Assembly (NCBI GenBank): GCA_019913005.1
Contig: JAIOHL010000217.1
Location: 1-42,146 of the forward strand
From: Anaerolineae bacterium
Lineage (GTDB): Bacteria; Chloroflexota; Anaerolineae; Aggregatilineales; J027
Direction: 5' to 3'
DNA: 42,146 bases
Below are positions 1 through 9,229 of the stretch, one piece after another; positions within the stretch are counted from its first letter, which is position 1, and the number at the start of each line of letters is the position of its first letter. The translations under genes were made by a program, and so were the position numbers. Below the pieces are notes generated by a model. That model searched no databases. It saw only the letters and a list, made by a program, of their open reading frames with translations, and was not told the DNA's origin.

Positions 1-2
1 CC

Positions 3-1805
3 CCACAGCCATCCGGCCCACCCTCCTTTAGCAATATTTCGTTCAGCACGACGGCGGGCGGCGCGGATATGACCATTTTTCCACCCGGCACGAAAGAAAT
101 TTATGTGCGCTGGAATTATGCCAATGTGCCAATTGGAACCAACATGACGCGCCAGTGGTATCGGGATGGGGTTTTGGTGACATCCCGGGATGAGGCATGG
201 AGTAGCAATTGGGGTATTACTGGCCGGCTGACCCATATCAAATATTTTGATACACAGGCTGGACTCTCCGCAGGCAGCTATTATGTGGTCATTCGTCTGT
301 CCACCTATGGCACGGAAATTTCCGGCACATTTACCATTAGCGGGGTTGCCCCAGCCTTTAGTAATCTGACATTCAGCAGTACCAGCGGCGGTACAGCGAC
401 GACGGTTTTCCCCTATGGCACACAAGAGGTTTATGCACGGTGGCAGTTCGCCAATGTACCCAGTGGCGCGGTGATGCGGCGCGAGTGGTATCGCAACGGG
501 GCGCAGTTCATCAGTCGGGATGAAGCATGGAAACCGGAATGGGGTACGAGTGGCACACTCACCCATATTCGTACCTACAATTTTGATTCTGGTTATGGCC
601 TTGAACCCGGTGATTATCGTGTCGTGATTTACCTACGCGATTTTCCGACGGTGCGCGTCGAAGGCACATTCAAAGTCGAGTCAAATTTAGGGCCACGTTT
701 TACCAATCTGCGTTTTGCCACCAGCGGCAACGGCACAGCGGCGACCAATTTCCCCAATGGAACAAAGGCCGTCTTTGCCATTTGGGATTACGCCAATATG
801 CCCAACGCCGCACAGGTACGTCGGATTTGGATACGCGACGGGGTGACAGTAGCGGATCGCACCGAAGCATGGGATTTCAGCAAATATGGCACGAGTGGCA
901 CGATACGTGATGTTTCCTTGTTTGATAATGTCGCAGGGTTAACTCCCGGTACGTATCAAGTGCGGGTTCTGGTAGTTGGGCAGGCAGGGGTAGAGGTAAA
1001 TGGCACGTTTACCATCGCGGGCAGCACAACAACCCCGGCCTTTTCCAGTTTAACTTTTTCCACGACGGCGAATGGGGCTACCCAATCGAGTTTCCCCACC
1101 AATACCAAGCAGGTGTTCGCCCGATGGAACTATGCCAATGTGCCAAACGGGTCACAGTTGATTGTTGAATGGTATCTCAACGGCGTCATTCAATTTACCC
1201 GCCCGCAGACGTGGAACACCGCCACCACCAGCGGCACATTTACCGACACTCCCTTTGATGGCAGCACGAATGTCGCACCGGGGACATGGCAGGTCAAAGT
1301 TCAATTATCGGGTTATCCAAGTACCGCCTTGAATGCGAGTTTTAGTGTCGCCGCCCAAACTGTTCCACCGAGTATCGGCAATTTAGGTGTCAGTGCCACC
1401 ACCAATGGCTCGCTTGCCACCGAATTTCCCTATAATCAAGGCGCGGTCTATGCGGCTTTCGATTTTGCCAATGTCTCCCCCGCCACCGAAATTCGCGCCC
1501 AATTGCAATCCATTGACGGCGGCAGTTTCAACATTGAACTCGTGGGGACATGGGTCTATACGACGAACGGACGAGTCACCGACCTCTGGATCGGCAATCC
1601 CGCGCAGGCCCTTTCATCAGGACTCTATCGTTTAACTATCCGCCTGCCTTCATCGGGAGTCTCGGTCAGCACCGAATTTAAAATTAACCCGCCGAACGAT
1701 CCGGTGGTAGACCCCAATTTCCCATACTACATCCCGCCGCAGCTTGACCCGAAGGCAACACCTCCGGTTACGCCTGTGGGGGCATGGGTGCGTGTTGGGC
1801 CGTGA
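3..1805 (+). CDS. Repeat-rich surface or secreted protein, 5' end outside window
   Basis: The reading frame is open from base 3, and the first ATG (base 69) lies inside a repeat unit, so the true start is upstream of the window. The visible 600 residues are five Ig-like beta-sandwich units of about 110-114 residues. Each begins with P-x-F-S-N-L-x-F, followed by a Thr/Gly-rich stretch, F-P-x-G-T-K, a V-[FY]-A-x-W strand and a W-Y-x-[DN]-G hairpin. The fifth unit is the most diverged. The C-terminus is a Pro-rich tail with no LPxTG motif or membrane segment, so any anchor must be at the missing N-terminus. I do not recognise a named family; a role as a cell-surface adhesive or structural protein is inferred only from the repeat architecture. 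No enzymatic motif is visible. Confidence 0.75.
   Translation, partial: PQPSGPPSFSNISFSTTAGGADMTIFPPGTKEIYVRWNYANVPIGTNMTRQWYRDGVLVTSRDEAWSSNWGITGRLTHIKYFDTQAGLSAGSYYVVIRLSTYGTEISGTFTISGVAPAFSNLTFSSTSGGTATTVFPYGTQEVYARWQFANVPSGAVMRREWYRNGAQFISRDEAWKPEWGTSGTLTHIRTYNFDSGYGLEPGDYRVVIYLRDFPTVRVEGTFKVESNLGPRFTNLRFATSGNGTAATNFPNGTKAVFAIWDYANMPNAAQVRRIWIRDGVTVADRTEAWDFSKYGTSGTIRDVSLFDNVAGLTPGTYQVRVLVVGQAGVEVNGTFTIAGSTTTPAFSSLTFSTTANGATQSSFPTNTKQVFARWNYANVPNGSQLIVEWYLNGVIQFTRPQTWNTATTSGTFTDTPFDGSTNVAPGTWQVKVQLSGYPSTALNASFSVAAQTVPPSIGNLGVSATTNGSLATEFPYNQGAVYAAFDFANVSPATEIRAQLQSIDGGSFNIELVGTWVYTTNGRVTDLWIGNPAQALSSGLYRLTIRLPSSGVSVSTEFKINPPNDPVVDPNFPYYIPPQLDPKATPPVTPVGAWVRVGP
21..1700 (+). repeat. Five in-frame repeats of an Ig-like domain
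   Basis: Units begin at about 21, 351, 693, 1035 and 1368, giving periods of 330, 342, 342 and 333 bases (110, 114, 114 and 111 codons). They are clearly related at protein level but diverged at DNA level, so this is an old domain duplication and not a recent tandem array. Confidence 0.8.
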
Positions 1806-1824
1806 GTCTCTAAAATCACCACTA

Positions 1825-1853
1825 AGTGGGTTGGTCGCACCGATCAGCCCACT
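1825..1853 (+). terminator. Hairpin after the repeat protein, weak terminator candidate
   Basis: AGTGGG at 1825-1830 is complementary to CCCACT at 1848-1853, and the loop contains a small GGT/ACC pairing. No T-run follows, so it is not a canonical Rho-independent terminator. Confidence 0.3.
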
Positions 1854-1958
1854 GTTCCCACACGAATCCACACGCTCCCCCTGCGATAGATAGACCCCAC
1901 TCCATAATTGAGTTAGGATAGAACTGTTGATACATAACTAAGTCAAGGCAGTTTCCCC

Positions 1959-4900
1959 ATGACGAATCATGCGCCTAATGAACCTACTGAACCTAATATG
2001 CCGGGATATGGCCCAACCCGACCCCATGACCCGCATTCAATTCCTACGCAAATCCCCCCCGAAGGTCGGCCTCAGTTTGTGCAGCAAGCCCCCCAGCAAT
2101 ATCCGGGTAATCCGCCTGCCCGCCCTTCGCGTGTTTCCGCCGCCCGTAATTGGCGCAGGCAGAATGGCAAACAGCGTAAGGGTTGCCTTAACCCAAACTG
2201 CTTGTTAGGCTGTTTTGGGGTGGTGGGGGTCTTTGCGATCACCAGCGTTATCGGCCTGTTTTTTGTCTACAGCGCCTATTCCAGCCGTGTCGAAGACCGC
2301 ATCGGTGATCTGGAGCGCGAACTCAATAACCTTGATGACCCAACCAACCCGACCAATTTTGAGACCACCTACATCTATGACCGTGATGGTAACCAGATTT
2401 ACGAGGTGTTTGGTCAGGGACGCCGCAAGCGAGTTGGCCTTGATGAAATTCCCGACTATATGATTTGGGCAACAGTCTCAGTCGAAGATGATACATTTTA
2501 TGACAATATTGGGGTGGACATTCCCAGTATTATGCGCTCGATGCGCGACTATCTGCGTGAAGGGCAGGTTGTCTCCGGGGCGAGTACCATCAGTCAACAA
2601 TTGGTACGGAATGTCGTCTTTGACCCCGAATATCGCCAAGAACAGACCATTAGCCGCAAAATGGATGAGGCGATGTTGGCGATTGTGCTCAACCGTAAAC
2701 TCTCCAAAGATGAGATTATGGAACTCTACCTCAACCAGATTTATTACGGCAATTTGGCCTATGGGGTGGAGGCGGCCTCACAGGTGTATTTTGGTAAGTC
2801 GGCCAAAGAATTAAATCTCAACGAGGCGGCATTGTTGGCGGCGCTGCCCCAATCCCCCAGCCTCCTAGACCCGCTCAACCCCGATCCCCTTGTACAGCAG
2901 CGTGTGATGGAACGTCAGCAGTTGGTTTTGGACTTGATGGTGCAGGAGGGTTACATCACCCAACAAGAGGCTGATAATGCCAAACAGCAGACGCTCGTTT
3001 TTGCCAGCCCTGATATTCCGCTGGACACCGCTCCACATTTTGTGATCTATGCACAGGACGAACTCGAAACGTTGCTGACCGATTTAGGCTACTCACCTGA
3101 CCTGATTAACAATGGCGGCCTGCGTGTCTATACCACCCTGAATCAGCAGTTTCAGCAAATTGCCCAAGACTCGGTAACACGCCGTGTCGCTGAAGTGCGG
3201 GACGCCCATGATTTGACCAATTCAGCGGTGGTGGTCATTCACCCCCCGTCCGGCGAAATTATGGCGATGGTCGGCAGTGTAGACTATAACGACGATTCGA
3301 TTGATGGCCGGGTGAATGTGGCGATTTCACTGCGTCAGCCGGGAAGTACCATGAAGGCCTTTACCTATGCTGCCGCGATGGAACAGGGCTGGACAGCCGG
3401 AACGATTATCTGGGATAGCCCGGTGCAATTTGGCATTCCCGGTCAAGCGGCTTATGTGCCCGCGAATTATGATGGTCGTTTTCATGGCCCACAGCGCGTG
3501 CGGGATACCCTTGCGAATTCCTATAACATCCCGGCGGTCATGACATTGGAAAAAGTGGGGGTGGAGTATCTGCTCCAATTTATGCACCGCTTTGGGGTCG
3601 AAAGCCTCAGCCAAGATGCCTCACAATATGGCTTGTCCCTAACACTTGGTGGGGGTGATATTACCTTGATGGAGTTAACCAATGGGTATGCCACCTTTGC
3701 ACGCGGTGGTAAATATGTCAAACCGACCACGATTCGCTGTGTCTTAGATAAAAAAGGCAACATCCTCTATGAATATGAAGAGGGCTGCCCATCGGGTACG
3801 GAAACAGGCAACAGTATCCACAATGGCCCCAATCCCCAACCCGTTTTGGATGAACGTATCGCCTTTATCATCAGCGATATTCTGTCTGACAACAACGCCC
3901 GCAGCCCGGCTTTTGGCTCCAACAGCCCACTCAATACGGGTAATTTGCTGACCTCCGTCAAAACCGGAACGACCAACGACTATAAAGATAACTGGACGGT
4001 GGGCTATACCCATGATCTGGCTATAGGGGTCTGGTCGGGTAACAGCGACAGCCGCCCCATGCGAAATATTTCGGGGATTCAAGGCGCGGCTCCCATCTGG
4101 AACGATACCATGCTGGGAATTTATGCGGCCTATTCCTTCCCACCAAGTACCCTGCCTGTGCCGGGGGGTGTTTCACAGCAGCGCATTTGTGATGTGCGTC
4201 AGATGCGTGACCCGGCCTTTGATTGTCCTGCCTATCGCACCGAATGGTATATTGACGGCGCACCCTATCTGCCAGATGGCAACGGGGGCATGGTGCCCTA
4301 TCCGCAAAACGTCACAACCCCTGTTCCGCGTTCGGAATTTGGCCCACAGTTGGTGGAAATCGAACCCGGTATTGTGCGGGTGTGGGTGCGCCCCCTCTCG
4401 CCCGACCAGCAAAATGTCTTGATGGCCCAACACCCCGATTCACCTGTCGCGCCGAAGTATTGTATGGTGCCGATTGAAATCGTCGGTCAAGTGCCAGATG
4501 CGGTTGAACAGGCCTTTATCATGCCGCCAAGCAATACATCCGCCGCACGGGGGGCGCAAACCTACGCCGCGTCAAGTGGACACCCCATCTTGCCGATGTA
4601 TGCTTGTATCCCAGAAACGCTGGTGGCTTCTGCTCCGGTAAACAGTGGCGGCCCGTGGACAGCGACTGGTTATATTACGTCCCCAGCGCCGGGTGAAGTC
4701 CTCAGTGGCAATATCCCGATTTATGGAGTGGCCTTTACCCCACCCGGAATCAATTTTGTTTACTACAAGATTGATGTAATTGGCGGCCCCTTGACCGCTT
4801 GGACGACATTGGGCAGCACCCACCCTGAGCAATATACCACGCCGTCCTATCTGGAAACGTTTATGGCGGAGGCCTTGCCCCCCGGAGAATATCAACTCCG

Positions 4901-4973
4901 TTTGGTAGTCTATGGGGATCAGGAATATATTTCCCCATCCGTACCCTTTATCTTGACTACCCCCGGCGGCTAA
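1959..4973 (+). CDS. Class A penicillin-binding protein (transglycosylase/transpeptidase)
   Basis: This bifunctional peptidoglycan synthase polymerises lipid II and cross-links the stems outside the membrane. Of 1004 residues, 1-80 are a Pro/Gln-rich then basic cytoplasmic tail and about 82-108 form the single membrane anchor. The GT51 domain follows, with the catalytic E176 in EDDTFYDN (Asn where many family members have His) and the GASTISQQL motif. The transpeptidase carries SxxK (S463-K466, STMK), SYN (521-523) and KTGTT (668-672), so both active sites look intact. The last ~100 residues form an Ig-like domain (VLSGNIPIYG...), as in other PBPs with an added C-terminal beta domain. A hairpin terminator follows closely, so it is probably monocistronic. 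Chosen start: the ATG at 1959, which leaves the full cytoplasmic tail; its ribosome binding site is weak. Confidence 0.95.
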   Translation: MTNHAPNEPTEPNMPGYGPTRPHDPHSIPTQIPPEGRPQFVQQAPQQYPGNPPARPSRVSAARNWRRQNGKQRKGCLNPNCLLGCFGVVGVFAITSVIGLFFVYSAYSSRVEDRIGDLERELNNLDDPTNPTNFETTYIYDRDGNQIYEVFGQGRRKRVGLDEIPDYMIWATVSVEDDTFYDNIGVDIPSIMRSMRDYLREGQVVSGASTISQQLVRNVVFDPEYRQEQTISRKMDEAMLAIVLNRKLSKDEIMELYLNQIYYGNLAYGVEAASQVYFGKSAKELNLNEAALLAALPQSPSLLDPLNPDPLVQQRVMERQQLVLDLMVQEGYITQQEADNAKQQTLVFASPDIPLDTAPHFVIYAQDELETLLTDLGYSPDLINNGGLRVYTTLNQQFQQIAQDSVTRRVAEVRDAHDLTNSAVVVIHPPSGEIMAMVGSVDYNDDSIDGRVNVAISLRQPGSTMKAFTYAAAMEQGWTAGTIIWDSPVQFGIPGQAAYVPANYDGRFHGPQRVRDTLANSYNIPAVMTLEKVGVEYLLQFMHRFGVESLSQDASQYGLSLTLGGGDITLMELTNGYATFARGGKYVKPTTIRCVLDKKGNILYEYEEGCPSGTETGNSIHNGPNPQPVLDERIAFIISDILSDNNARSPAFGSNSPLNTGNLLTSVKTGTTNDYKDNWTVGYTHDLAIGVWSGNSDSRPMRNISGIQGAAPIWNDTMLGIYAAYSFPPSTLPVPGGVSQQRICDVRQMRDPAFDCPAYRTEWYIDGAPYLPDGNGGMVPYPQNVTTPVPRSEFGPQLVEIEPGIVRVWVRPLSPDQQNVLMAQHPDSPVAPKYCMVPIEIVGQVPDAVEQAFIMPPSNTSAARGAQTYAASSGHPILPMYACIPETLVASAPVNSGGPWTATGYITSPAPGEVLSGNIPIYGVAFTPPGINFVYYKIDVIGGPLTAWTTLGSTHPEQYTTPSYLETFMAEALPPGEYQLRLVVYGDQEYISPSVPFILTTPGG

Positions 4974-4985
4974 AACCGACTTTTT

Positions 4986-5019
4986 AAGCAGGGGGATTAG
5001 CCCAATGCCCCTGCTTTGT
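4986..5019 (+). terminator. Rho-independent terminator after the PBP gene
   Basis: A nine-base-pair stem AAGCAGGGG (4986-4994) / CCCCTGCTT (5008-5016) is followed by a short TTTGT tail. Confidence 0.6.
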
Positions 5020-5053
5020 AACCCATCCAATCTTTCAAGCGTATGGGGAGTTA

Positions 5054-5062
5054 TGGTATAGT
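5054..5062 (+). promoter_or_regulatory. Extended -10 promoter candidate for the alpha/beta hydrolase
   Basis: TGG-TATAGT at 5054-5062 has the TGn extension of an extended -10 element. The -35 region (TTCAAG at 5034-5039, 17-base spacer) is poor. The start codon lies 53 bases downstream. Confidence 0.45.
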
Positions 5063-5115
5063 GGGGTCGCACTAATACATCAACAGCGATCCATGTCTAT
5101 CGGAGCTTTTCGCAC

Positions 5116-5988
5116 ATGCTTCAATACGATCCCCCTGTCCGAACGGTTGAAATTGGGAAGGCAACCCTTGGGTATCGGGAATGTGGACGCCGTGACGGTC
5201 CGCCTTTGGTACTGCTGCACGGCTTGGCGGAAAACAGCGCCTATTTTTGGCGACCCCTCATCGAAGAATTTGAAGCCGATTATCGCATCATTGCGATTGA
5301 CCTCTTGGGTTATGGCAAAAGTTCCAAGCCGTGGTGGGGCTATGACCCAACCAAGCATATTCAGCTTTATTTGGATTTTATCAATTACCTCAATATCAAA
5401 CCCGTTACACTGGTCGGCCATTCGCTCGGCGGCATTATTTCAGCACGCTTGGCGGCGACTCACCCTGACTATGTATCGAAGCTGATTTTGTATGACACGC
5501 CTGTGCCCAAAGGTTTGTTGGGGAATACTAAACTGGCGGTAAAGATGCCGAAATCAGCGGTGCTGCATATCGCACCCCTGACCCTGCCCGGTGTGGGGCT
5601 GCTGGCGGATTATTTTCCTAAAGGCTCCGATGTCAAGCGGATTTTTTTGAAGAACATCTTAAAGTCGTGGAAAGTCCCTTATGACCATTCACAGCTTTCG
5701 GATGAACTGATTGATCATCATATGCAAAGCCGTGTATATGTAATGGAGCAGTCCATCCGGTTTCTATTTATCTTCCATAATCTGGAGGAGTATTTGCAGC
5801 GTATCGCCGCACCCACATTGATGTTGATTGGCGACAATGATGTGCTGCTGCCAGATTACCGCGTCAATCAATTGCGCCAGCTACTTCCACAGGCCGAAGT
5901 GCATATCATCCCAAATGCGGGGCACTTGTCACTCTTTGATCAGCCAGCACTTTTCTGCCAGCGGATGCGCCAATTTCTGGTGGTGTAG
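5116..5988 (+). CDS. Alpha/beta-fold hydrolase
   Basis: This 290-residue protein is a complete alpha/beta hydrolase. It has the oxyanion HG motif (LLHGLAENS), the nucleophile elbow GHSLGG with S103, the acid D242 in GDNDVLLP (D240 is the alternative) and the base H270 in NAGHLS. A lid of about 80 residues lies between the nucleophile and the acid. No signal peptide is visible, so it should act in the cytoplasm. The substrate cannot be told from sequence; esterases, C-C hydrolases and haloperoxidase-like enzymes share this fold. It has its own promoter candidate. Its 3' end overlaps the convergent hmuV gene by 83 bases. Confidence 0.85.
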   Translation: MLQYDPPVRTVEIGKATLGYRECGRRDGPPLVLLHGLAENSAYFWRPLIEEFEADYRIIAIDLLGYGKSSKPWWGYDPTKHIQLYLDFINYLNIKPVTLVGHSLGGIISARLAATHPDYVSKLILYDTPVPKGLLGNTKLAVKMPKSAVLHIAPLTLPGVGLLADYFPKGSDVKRIFLKNILKSWKVPYDHSQLSDELIDHHMQSRVYVMEQSIRFLFIFHNLEEYLQRIAAPTLMLIGDNDVLLPDYRVNQLRQLLPQAEVHIIPNAGHLSLFDQPALFCQRMRQFLVV

Positions 5989-6772
5989 TAACATGCCCAT
6001 TGGTAGCTAGGGGTACAATCAGTGGACACTGATGGGTAGGGTGCGCTAAGACTTCAACCGCCAACCCAAACACTGCATGGATGTTGGGCGCTGTCAGCAC
6101 TTCATCGGGGGTGCCAATAAATTCCAATTGCGCACTGTGGATCATACCGATGCGATCAGCATACATGGCCGCTAAGTTGAGATCATGCAGCACCGCGACC
6201 ACTGCCACGCCTGTCTTGGCCCGTTCCCGCATAATCTGCATCGTCATATGCTGATGCCGCAAATCGAGGGTGCTAGTTGGTTCATCGAGCAGCAAAATCG
6301 GCGTCTGTTGAGCCAAAACACGCGCCAGTGTCACCCGCGCTTTTTCCCCACCGGAGAGGGTTGCATAAAGTTGCTCACGTAGATGCAGCACCTCGGTGCG
6401 ATGTAAGGCTTCCTCGACAATGCGGTGGTCTTCACGAGTCTCCGAACCTCGAATATGCGGATGGCGTCCCATCAAGGCGACCTCATAGGCCGTAAAATCG
6501 AGGCTAACGCTGGCCTGTTGGGGCATAACCGCACGGTGGCGGGCCAATTCCAATGGTTTATGGTGATGCAGCGGTTGACCATTCAGCAGCACCTGACCAG
6601 ATTGGGGATATAAATCACCAGCCAATAGTTTCAGCAGAGTCGTTTTCCCTGCGCCGTTTGGCCCGACGATGGCTAAAATTTCGCCGCCGCTCACTTGCAG
6701 CGAAATATCCCGCACCAACGTCGCTTTGCCGATGTGATATTGCAGATGTTGGGCATCCAGATGATTCACCAT
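5906..6772 (-). CDS. hmuV: Heme ABC transporter ATP-binding protein
   Basis: This is the cytoplasmic ATPase of a heme-type importer. It has Walker A GPNGAGKT (37-44), signature LSGGE (139-143), Walker B ILLLDEP (159-165) and the H-loop His196. The GRHPH sequence near residue 102 is typical of HmuV/FecE-like ATPases. The start ATG overlaps the hmuU stop by one base (TAATG), so translation is probably coupled. The protein is 288 residues, longer than the roughly 255-265 usual for the family. The extra C-terminal ~27 residues are encoded entirely in the antisense of the neighbouring hydrolase gene and look non-conserved. Vitamin B12 (BtuD) is the alternative substrate class; the HmuT features favour heme. 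Confidence 0.88.
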   Translation of the reverse strand: MVNHLDAQHLQYHIGKATLVRDISLQVSGGEILAIVGPNGAGKTTLLKLLAGDLYPQSGQVLLNGQPLHHHKPLELARHRAVMPQQASVSLDFTAYEVALMGRHPHIRGSETREDHRIVEEALHRTEVLHLREQLYATLSGGEKARVTLARVLAQQTPILLLDEPTSTLDLRHQHMTMQIMRERAKTGVAVVAVLHDLNLAAMYADRIGMIHSAQLEFIGTPDEVLTAPNIHAVFGLAVEVLAHPTHQCPLIVPLATNGHVTTPPEIGASAGRKVLADQRVTSAPHLG

Positions 6773-7923
6773 TAACTTCTACCCCGCCTACTCAAAATAA
6801 TCAACACAAGGAATACTGGCCCCCCAAATAAGGCCGTGACAATACCCACAGGCACTTCGGTTGGGACGGCGACGGTACGTGCCCACAAATCCGCCGCGAT
6901 CATCAAAATTGCCCCTGTCAACACACTGGCAGGCAGCACAATACGATGATCTGGCCCGGTAAAAAATCGGATGAGATGCGGCACAACCAATCCCACAAAC
7001 CCAATAATCCCGGCAAAGGCCACCGAGACCCCAACGGTCATTGCCGCCAACGCCACACAGAGCATCCGCAGTCGTTCGGCATTGACCCCCAGATGCTGCG
7101 CCTCGGCCTCCCCCAACGTCATGAGGTTCAATTGACGAGCAAGGAAGGGCAAAACGACGACACTCAGCACCGTAAAGGGCACGACCACATACACATCACG
7201 CCAAAAAATTTCCGCAAAACTGCCTAGCGTCCAAAATACAATATCGTTGACTTCGCGGATGTCGCTGATAAAGGTCGCCAGCCCGATATAAGCGCTTGCC
7301 ATTGTATTGATGGCTAACCCGATCAGCAGCAAACTTGTACTATCGGTGCGTCCTTGCCAGCGGGCCAATCGAAACACCCCGAAAGTGGTGATGAGCGCCG
7401 CAGCAAAAGCAAACAACGATTGTGTCAGCCGTGCCAATGCCGGAGCGTCGGAATGCAGTACGTCGCCGATATTGACCCCCAACAAAATCGCCGTCACCGC
7501 GCCAACCGCCGCCCCACTCGAAGCGCCTATCAAGCCGGGGTCTGCCAGTGGATTGCGTAACGCGCCTTGCAATGCTGTCCCCGCAATCGCCAAACTTGCC
7601 CCGACCAACCCCGCCATAATCACACGGGGCCAGCGGATTTCTCGAATTAGGGCCGCGTCACGCTGGACACATGACTGACCGGGGAGGCATCGCGCCGTAT
7701 AATCCAGACCGCTGTCGTAATCGAGATGCAGCTTTTCGGCCATCGCATCTACTGATACTTTAAAAACAACATCTCGTTGAATACTGACTGCCCCGGTGCT
7801 AACCGCGCTGAGACTGATAAATACCAAAATCACCAGCAGTACCAACAAAAGGGCAATCCGAGCAGGGAGCAGGCGGCTGTAACGCTGAGTTGTCGCCTGC
7901 CAGACGGCGAGTTTCCCAATCAA
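6772..7923 (-). CDS. hmuU: Heme ABC transporter permease, FecCD family
   Basis: This 383-residue polytopic membrane protein is the channel of the importer. The N-terminal segment at about 22-45 is the first membrane helix. After a periplasmic loop containing two Cys, the FecCD signature follows (GASLAIAGTALQGALRNPLADPGLIG), with further helices to the end. The ATPase-coupling loop GEAEAQHLGV, typical of FecCD permeases, is present. The gene overlaps hmuT by four bases (ATGA) and hmuV by one, so hmuTUV form one tightly coupled unit. Confidence 0.9.
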   Translation of the reverse strand: MIGKLAVWQATTQRYSRLLPARIALLLVLLVILVFISLSAVSTGAVSIQRDVVFKVSVDAMAEKLHLDYDSGLDYTARCLPGQSCVQRDAALIREIRWPRVIMAGLVGASLAIAGTALQGALRNPLADPGLIGASSGAAVGAVTAILLGVNIGDVLHSDAPALARLTQSLFAFAAALITTFGVFRLARWQGRTDSTSLLLIGLAINTMASAYIGLATFISDIREVNDIVFWTLGSFAEIFWRDVYVVVPFTVLSVVVLPFLARQLNLMTLGEAEAQHLGVNAERLRMLCVALAAMTVGVSVAFAGIIGFVGLVVPHLIRFFTGPDHRIVLPASVLTGAILMIAADLWARTVAVPTEVPVGIVTALFGGPVFLVLIILSRRGRS

Positions 7924-9197
7924 TTGGTGGCCTTTCGTGCGATGAGGGCCTCACCACGACCCGGTACGCCCAGCGCCGCCGCAATTTCGGGAATATCCGC
8001 TGTGTCATTGACCACGACCACCGTATAGCCCGCCTCGCGCCAACTGGCCCAATCCGCTGACTGGGTAGCGACAATCAGGCTACCTTCAACGGGGGTATCC
8101 AAGATTTCGGCATGGAAACCAAGCTCCTGCACCGTCGTCAACAGGGTTTCATCAGTCGCATAAACCGATACCGGGGATTCTACAGAAATTTCCGTGCCTG
8201 TTGCGTCGGTGTAGCTGTAGGGATAGGGCATGTCCATTTCCCATGTCATCGTCGGATGCACTTGGACGGCTAAGGCGAGGGCGGCTAATCCGGTACGGGT
8301 AGACATGCCGAGAATAAATTGGTCATCAAACACCAGAATGTGGTCGTTTTGGGCGGCGGGAGTATCCCCAACGCCGGGTAGCTCCTTGACCTTATCCAAC
8401 CCACCCGCGCTGTCTACGCTACCCTGAAACATCACAATATACTCAGGATAGGCGTTTAACATCACCTCGGCGCTCAGTGGCATATAACCAACTACGCCTG
8501 CCGCCGCACCTACATCAATACCATCTACTGTTGCAATTAAATCATAGGCGGGGGTGTTGGTACCGGAGACCAATTGTAGGGTTCGCCCTCGTACATACAA
8601 AAACAGAATTGTGGGTTCTTCCGTGACATTAGCAACAGCGGTCTTGGCCCATTCAATTTCACGGGCGACTTGGGTTCGCAGTGCCTCGCCTTGTTCGGGG
8701 ACACCGAGCGCCGCCGCGACCATTGTGATTTTTTCAAGGGGCAAATCAATGCCGCTTTCGGAATTATCGGGAATGATGACCACCGGGATATTGAGGGCAC
8801 GGAGTTGGTCAAATACACTGGCCGGACTGCATGTTTCGGTGCAGAAAAAGACGGTTGGATTCACCGCCGCAATCGATTCAACCGCCAGCCGCCGTGCAAA
8901 GCCAATTTCAGGGATGCGATCTAACAAATCTTCTGGATAAGTCGAGCTAATGTCAATTCCAACCAGATTATCCTCAAAGCCGAGCGCGGCAATAATTTCC
9001 GTTACATCGCCGCTGCCAGATGCAATGGCATCAATGGATTCAATGGTTACTTCGTTGCCCGTAGCATCAGTAATCGTAATGGGGAAGGTTGTACCGCCAT
9101 CTTGAGCTTGGGAACGATGGAGGGGGTTGGTCAACACCAACAGCGAAAGCACCATCACCATCAGCAACCAATGGCGAAGTTTTAATTGGCGTATCAT
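7920..9197 (-). CDS. hmuT: Heme ABC transporter substrate-binding protein with C-terminal partial duplication
   Basis: An export signal (basic MIRQLKLRH, then a hydrophobic core to ~28) is followed by a PF01497-type binding domain with HmuT-like landmarks: DATG (44-47), GIDISSTYP (80-88), IGFARRLAVESI (98-109) and the Pro-rich DTPAAQ region (278-283). At 425 residues it is much longer than the usual ~300. Residues 331-418 repeat the start and part of the first lobe: DATGTEISVE matches DATGNEVTIE, ELGF matches ALGF, and AAALGVPGRGEAL (406-418) matches AAALGVPEQGEAL (161-173). No second C-lobe follows. The start ATG has GAGGAA upstream. The protein is probably exported and lacks a clear lipobox. 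It is the first gene of the hmuTUV unit. Confidence 0.87.
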   Translation of the reverse strand: MIRQLKLRHWLLMVMVLSLLVLTNPLHRSQAQDGGTTFPITITDATGNEVTIESIDAIASGSGDVTEIIAALGFEDNLVGIDISSTYPEDLLDRIPEIGFARRLAVESIAAVNPTVFFCTETCSPASVFDQLRALNIPVVIIPDNSESGIDLPLEKITMVAAALGVPEQGEALRTQVAREIEWAKTAVANVTEEPTILFLYVRGRTLQLVSGTNTPAYDLIATVDGIDVGAAAGVVGYMPLSAEVMLNAYPEYIVMFQGSVDSAGGLDKVKELPGVGDTPAAQNDHILVFDDQFILGMSTRTGLAALALAVQVHPTMTWEMDMPYPYSYTDATGTEISVESPVSVYATDETLLTTVQELGFHAEILDTPVEGSLIVATQSADWASWREAGYTVVVVNDTADIPEIAAALGVPGRGEALIARKATN

Positions 9198-9229
9198 GGC
9201 TTATTCCTCAAAGAATGGGTTTGCCTGTA

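Noticed and set aside
2459-2520. Inactive transglycosylase in the PBP because Asn replaces His after EDDTF
   Set aside because: The catalytic Glu176 and the GASTISQQL motif are intact, and Asn at this position occurs in related sequences as far as I recall.
5906-9197. Vitamin B12 importer (BtuFCD) instead of heme importer
   Set aside because: The binding protein's SSTYP and IGFARRL motifs and the ATPase's GRHPH are closer to HmuT/HmuV from memory. Not excluded, because the permease family is shared and a transcobalamin-fold protein is adjacent.
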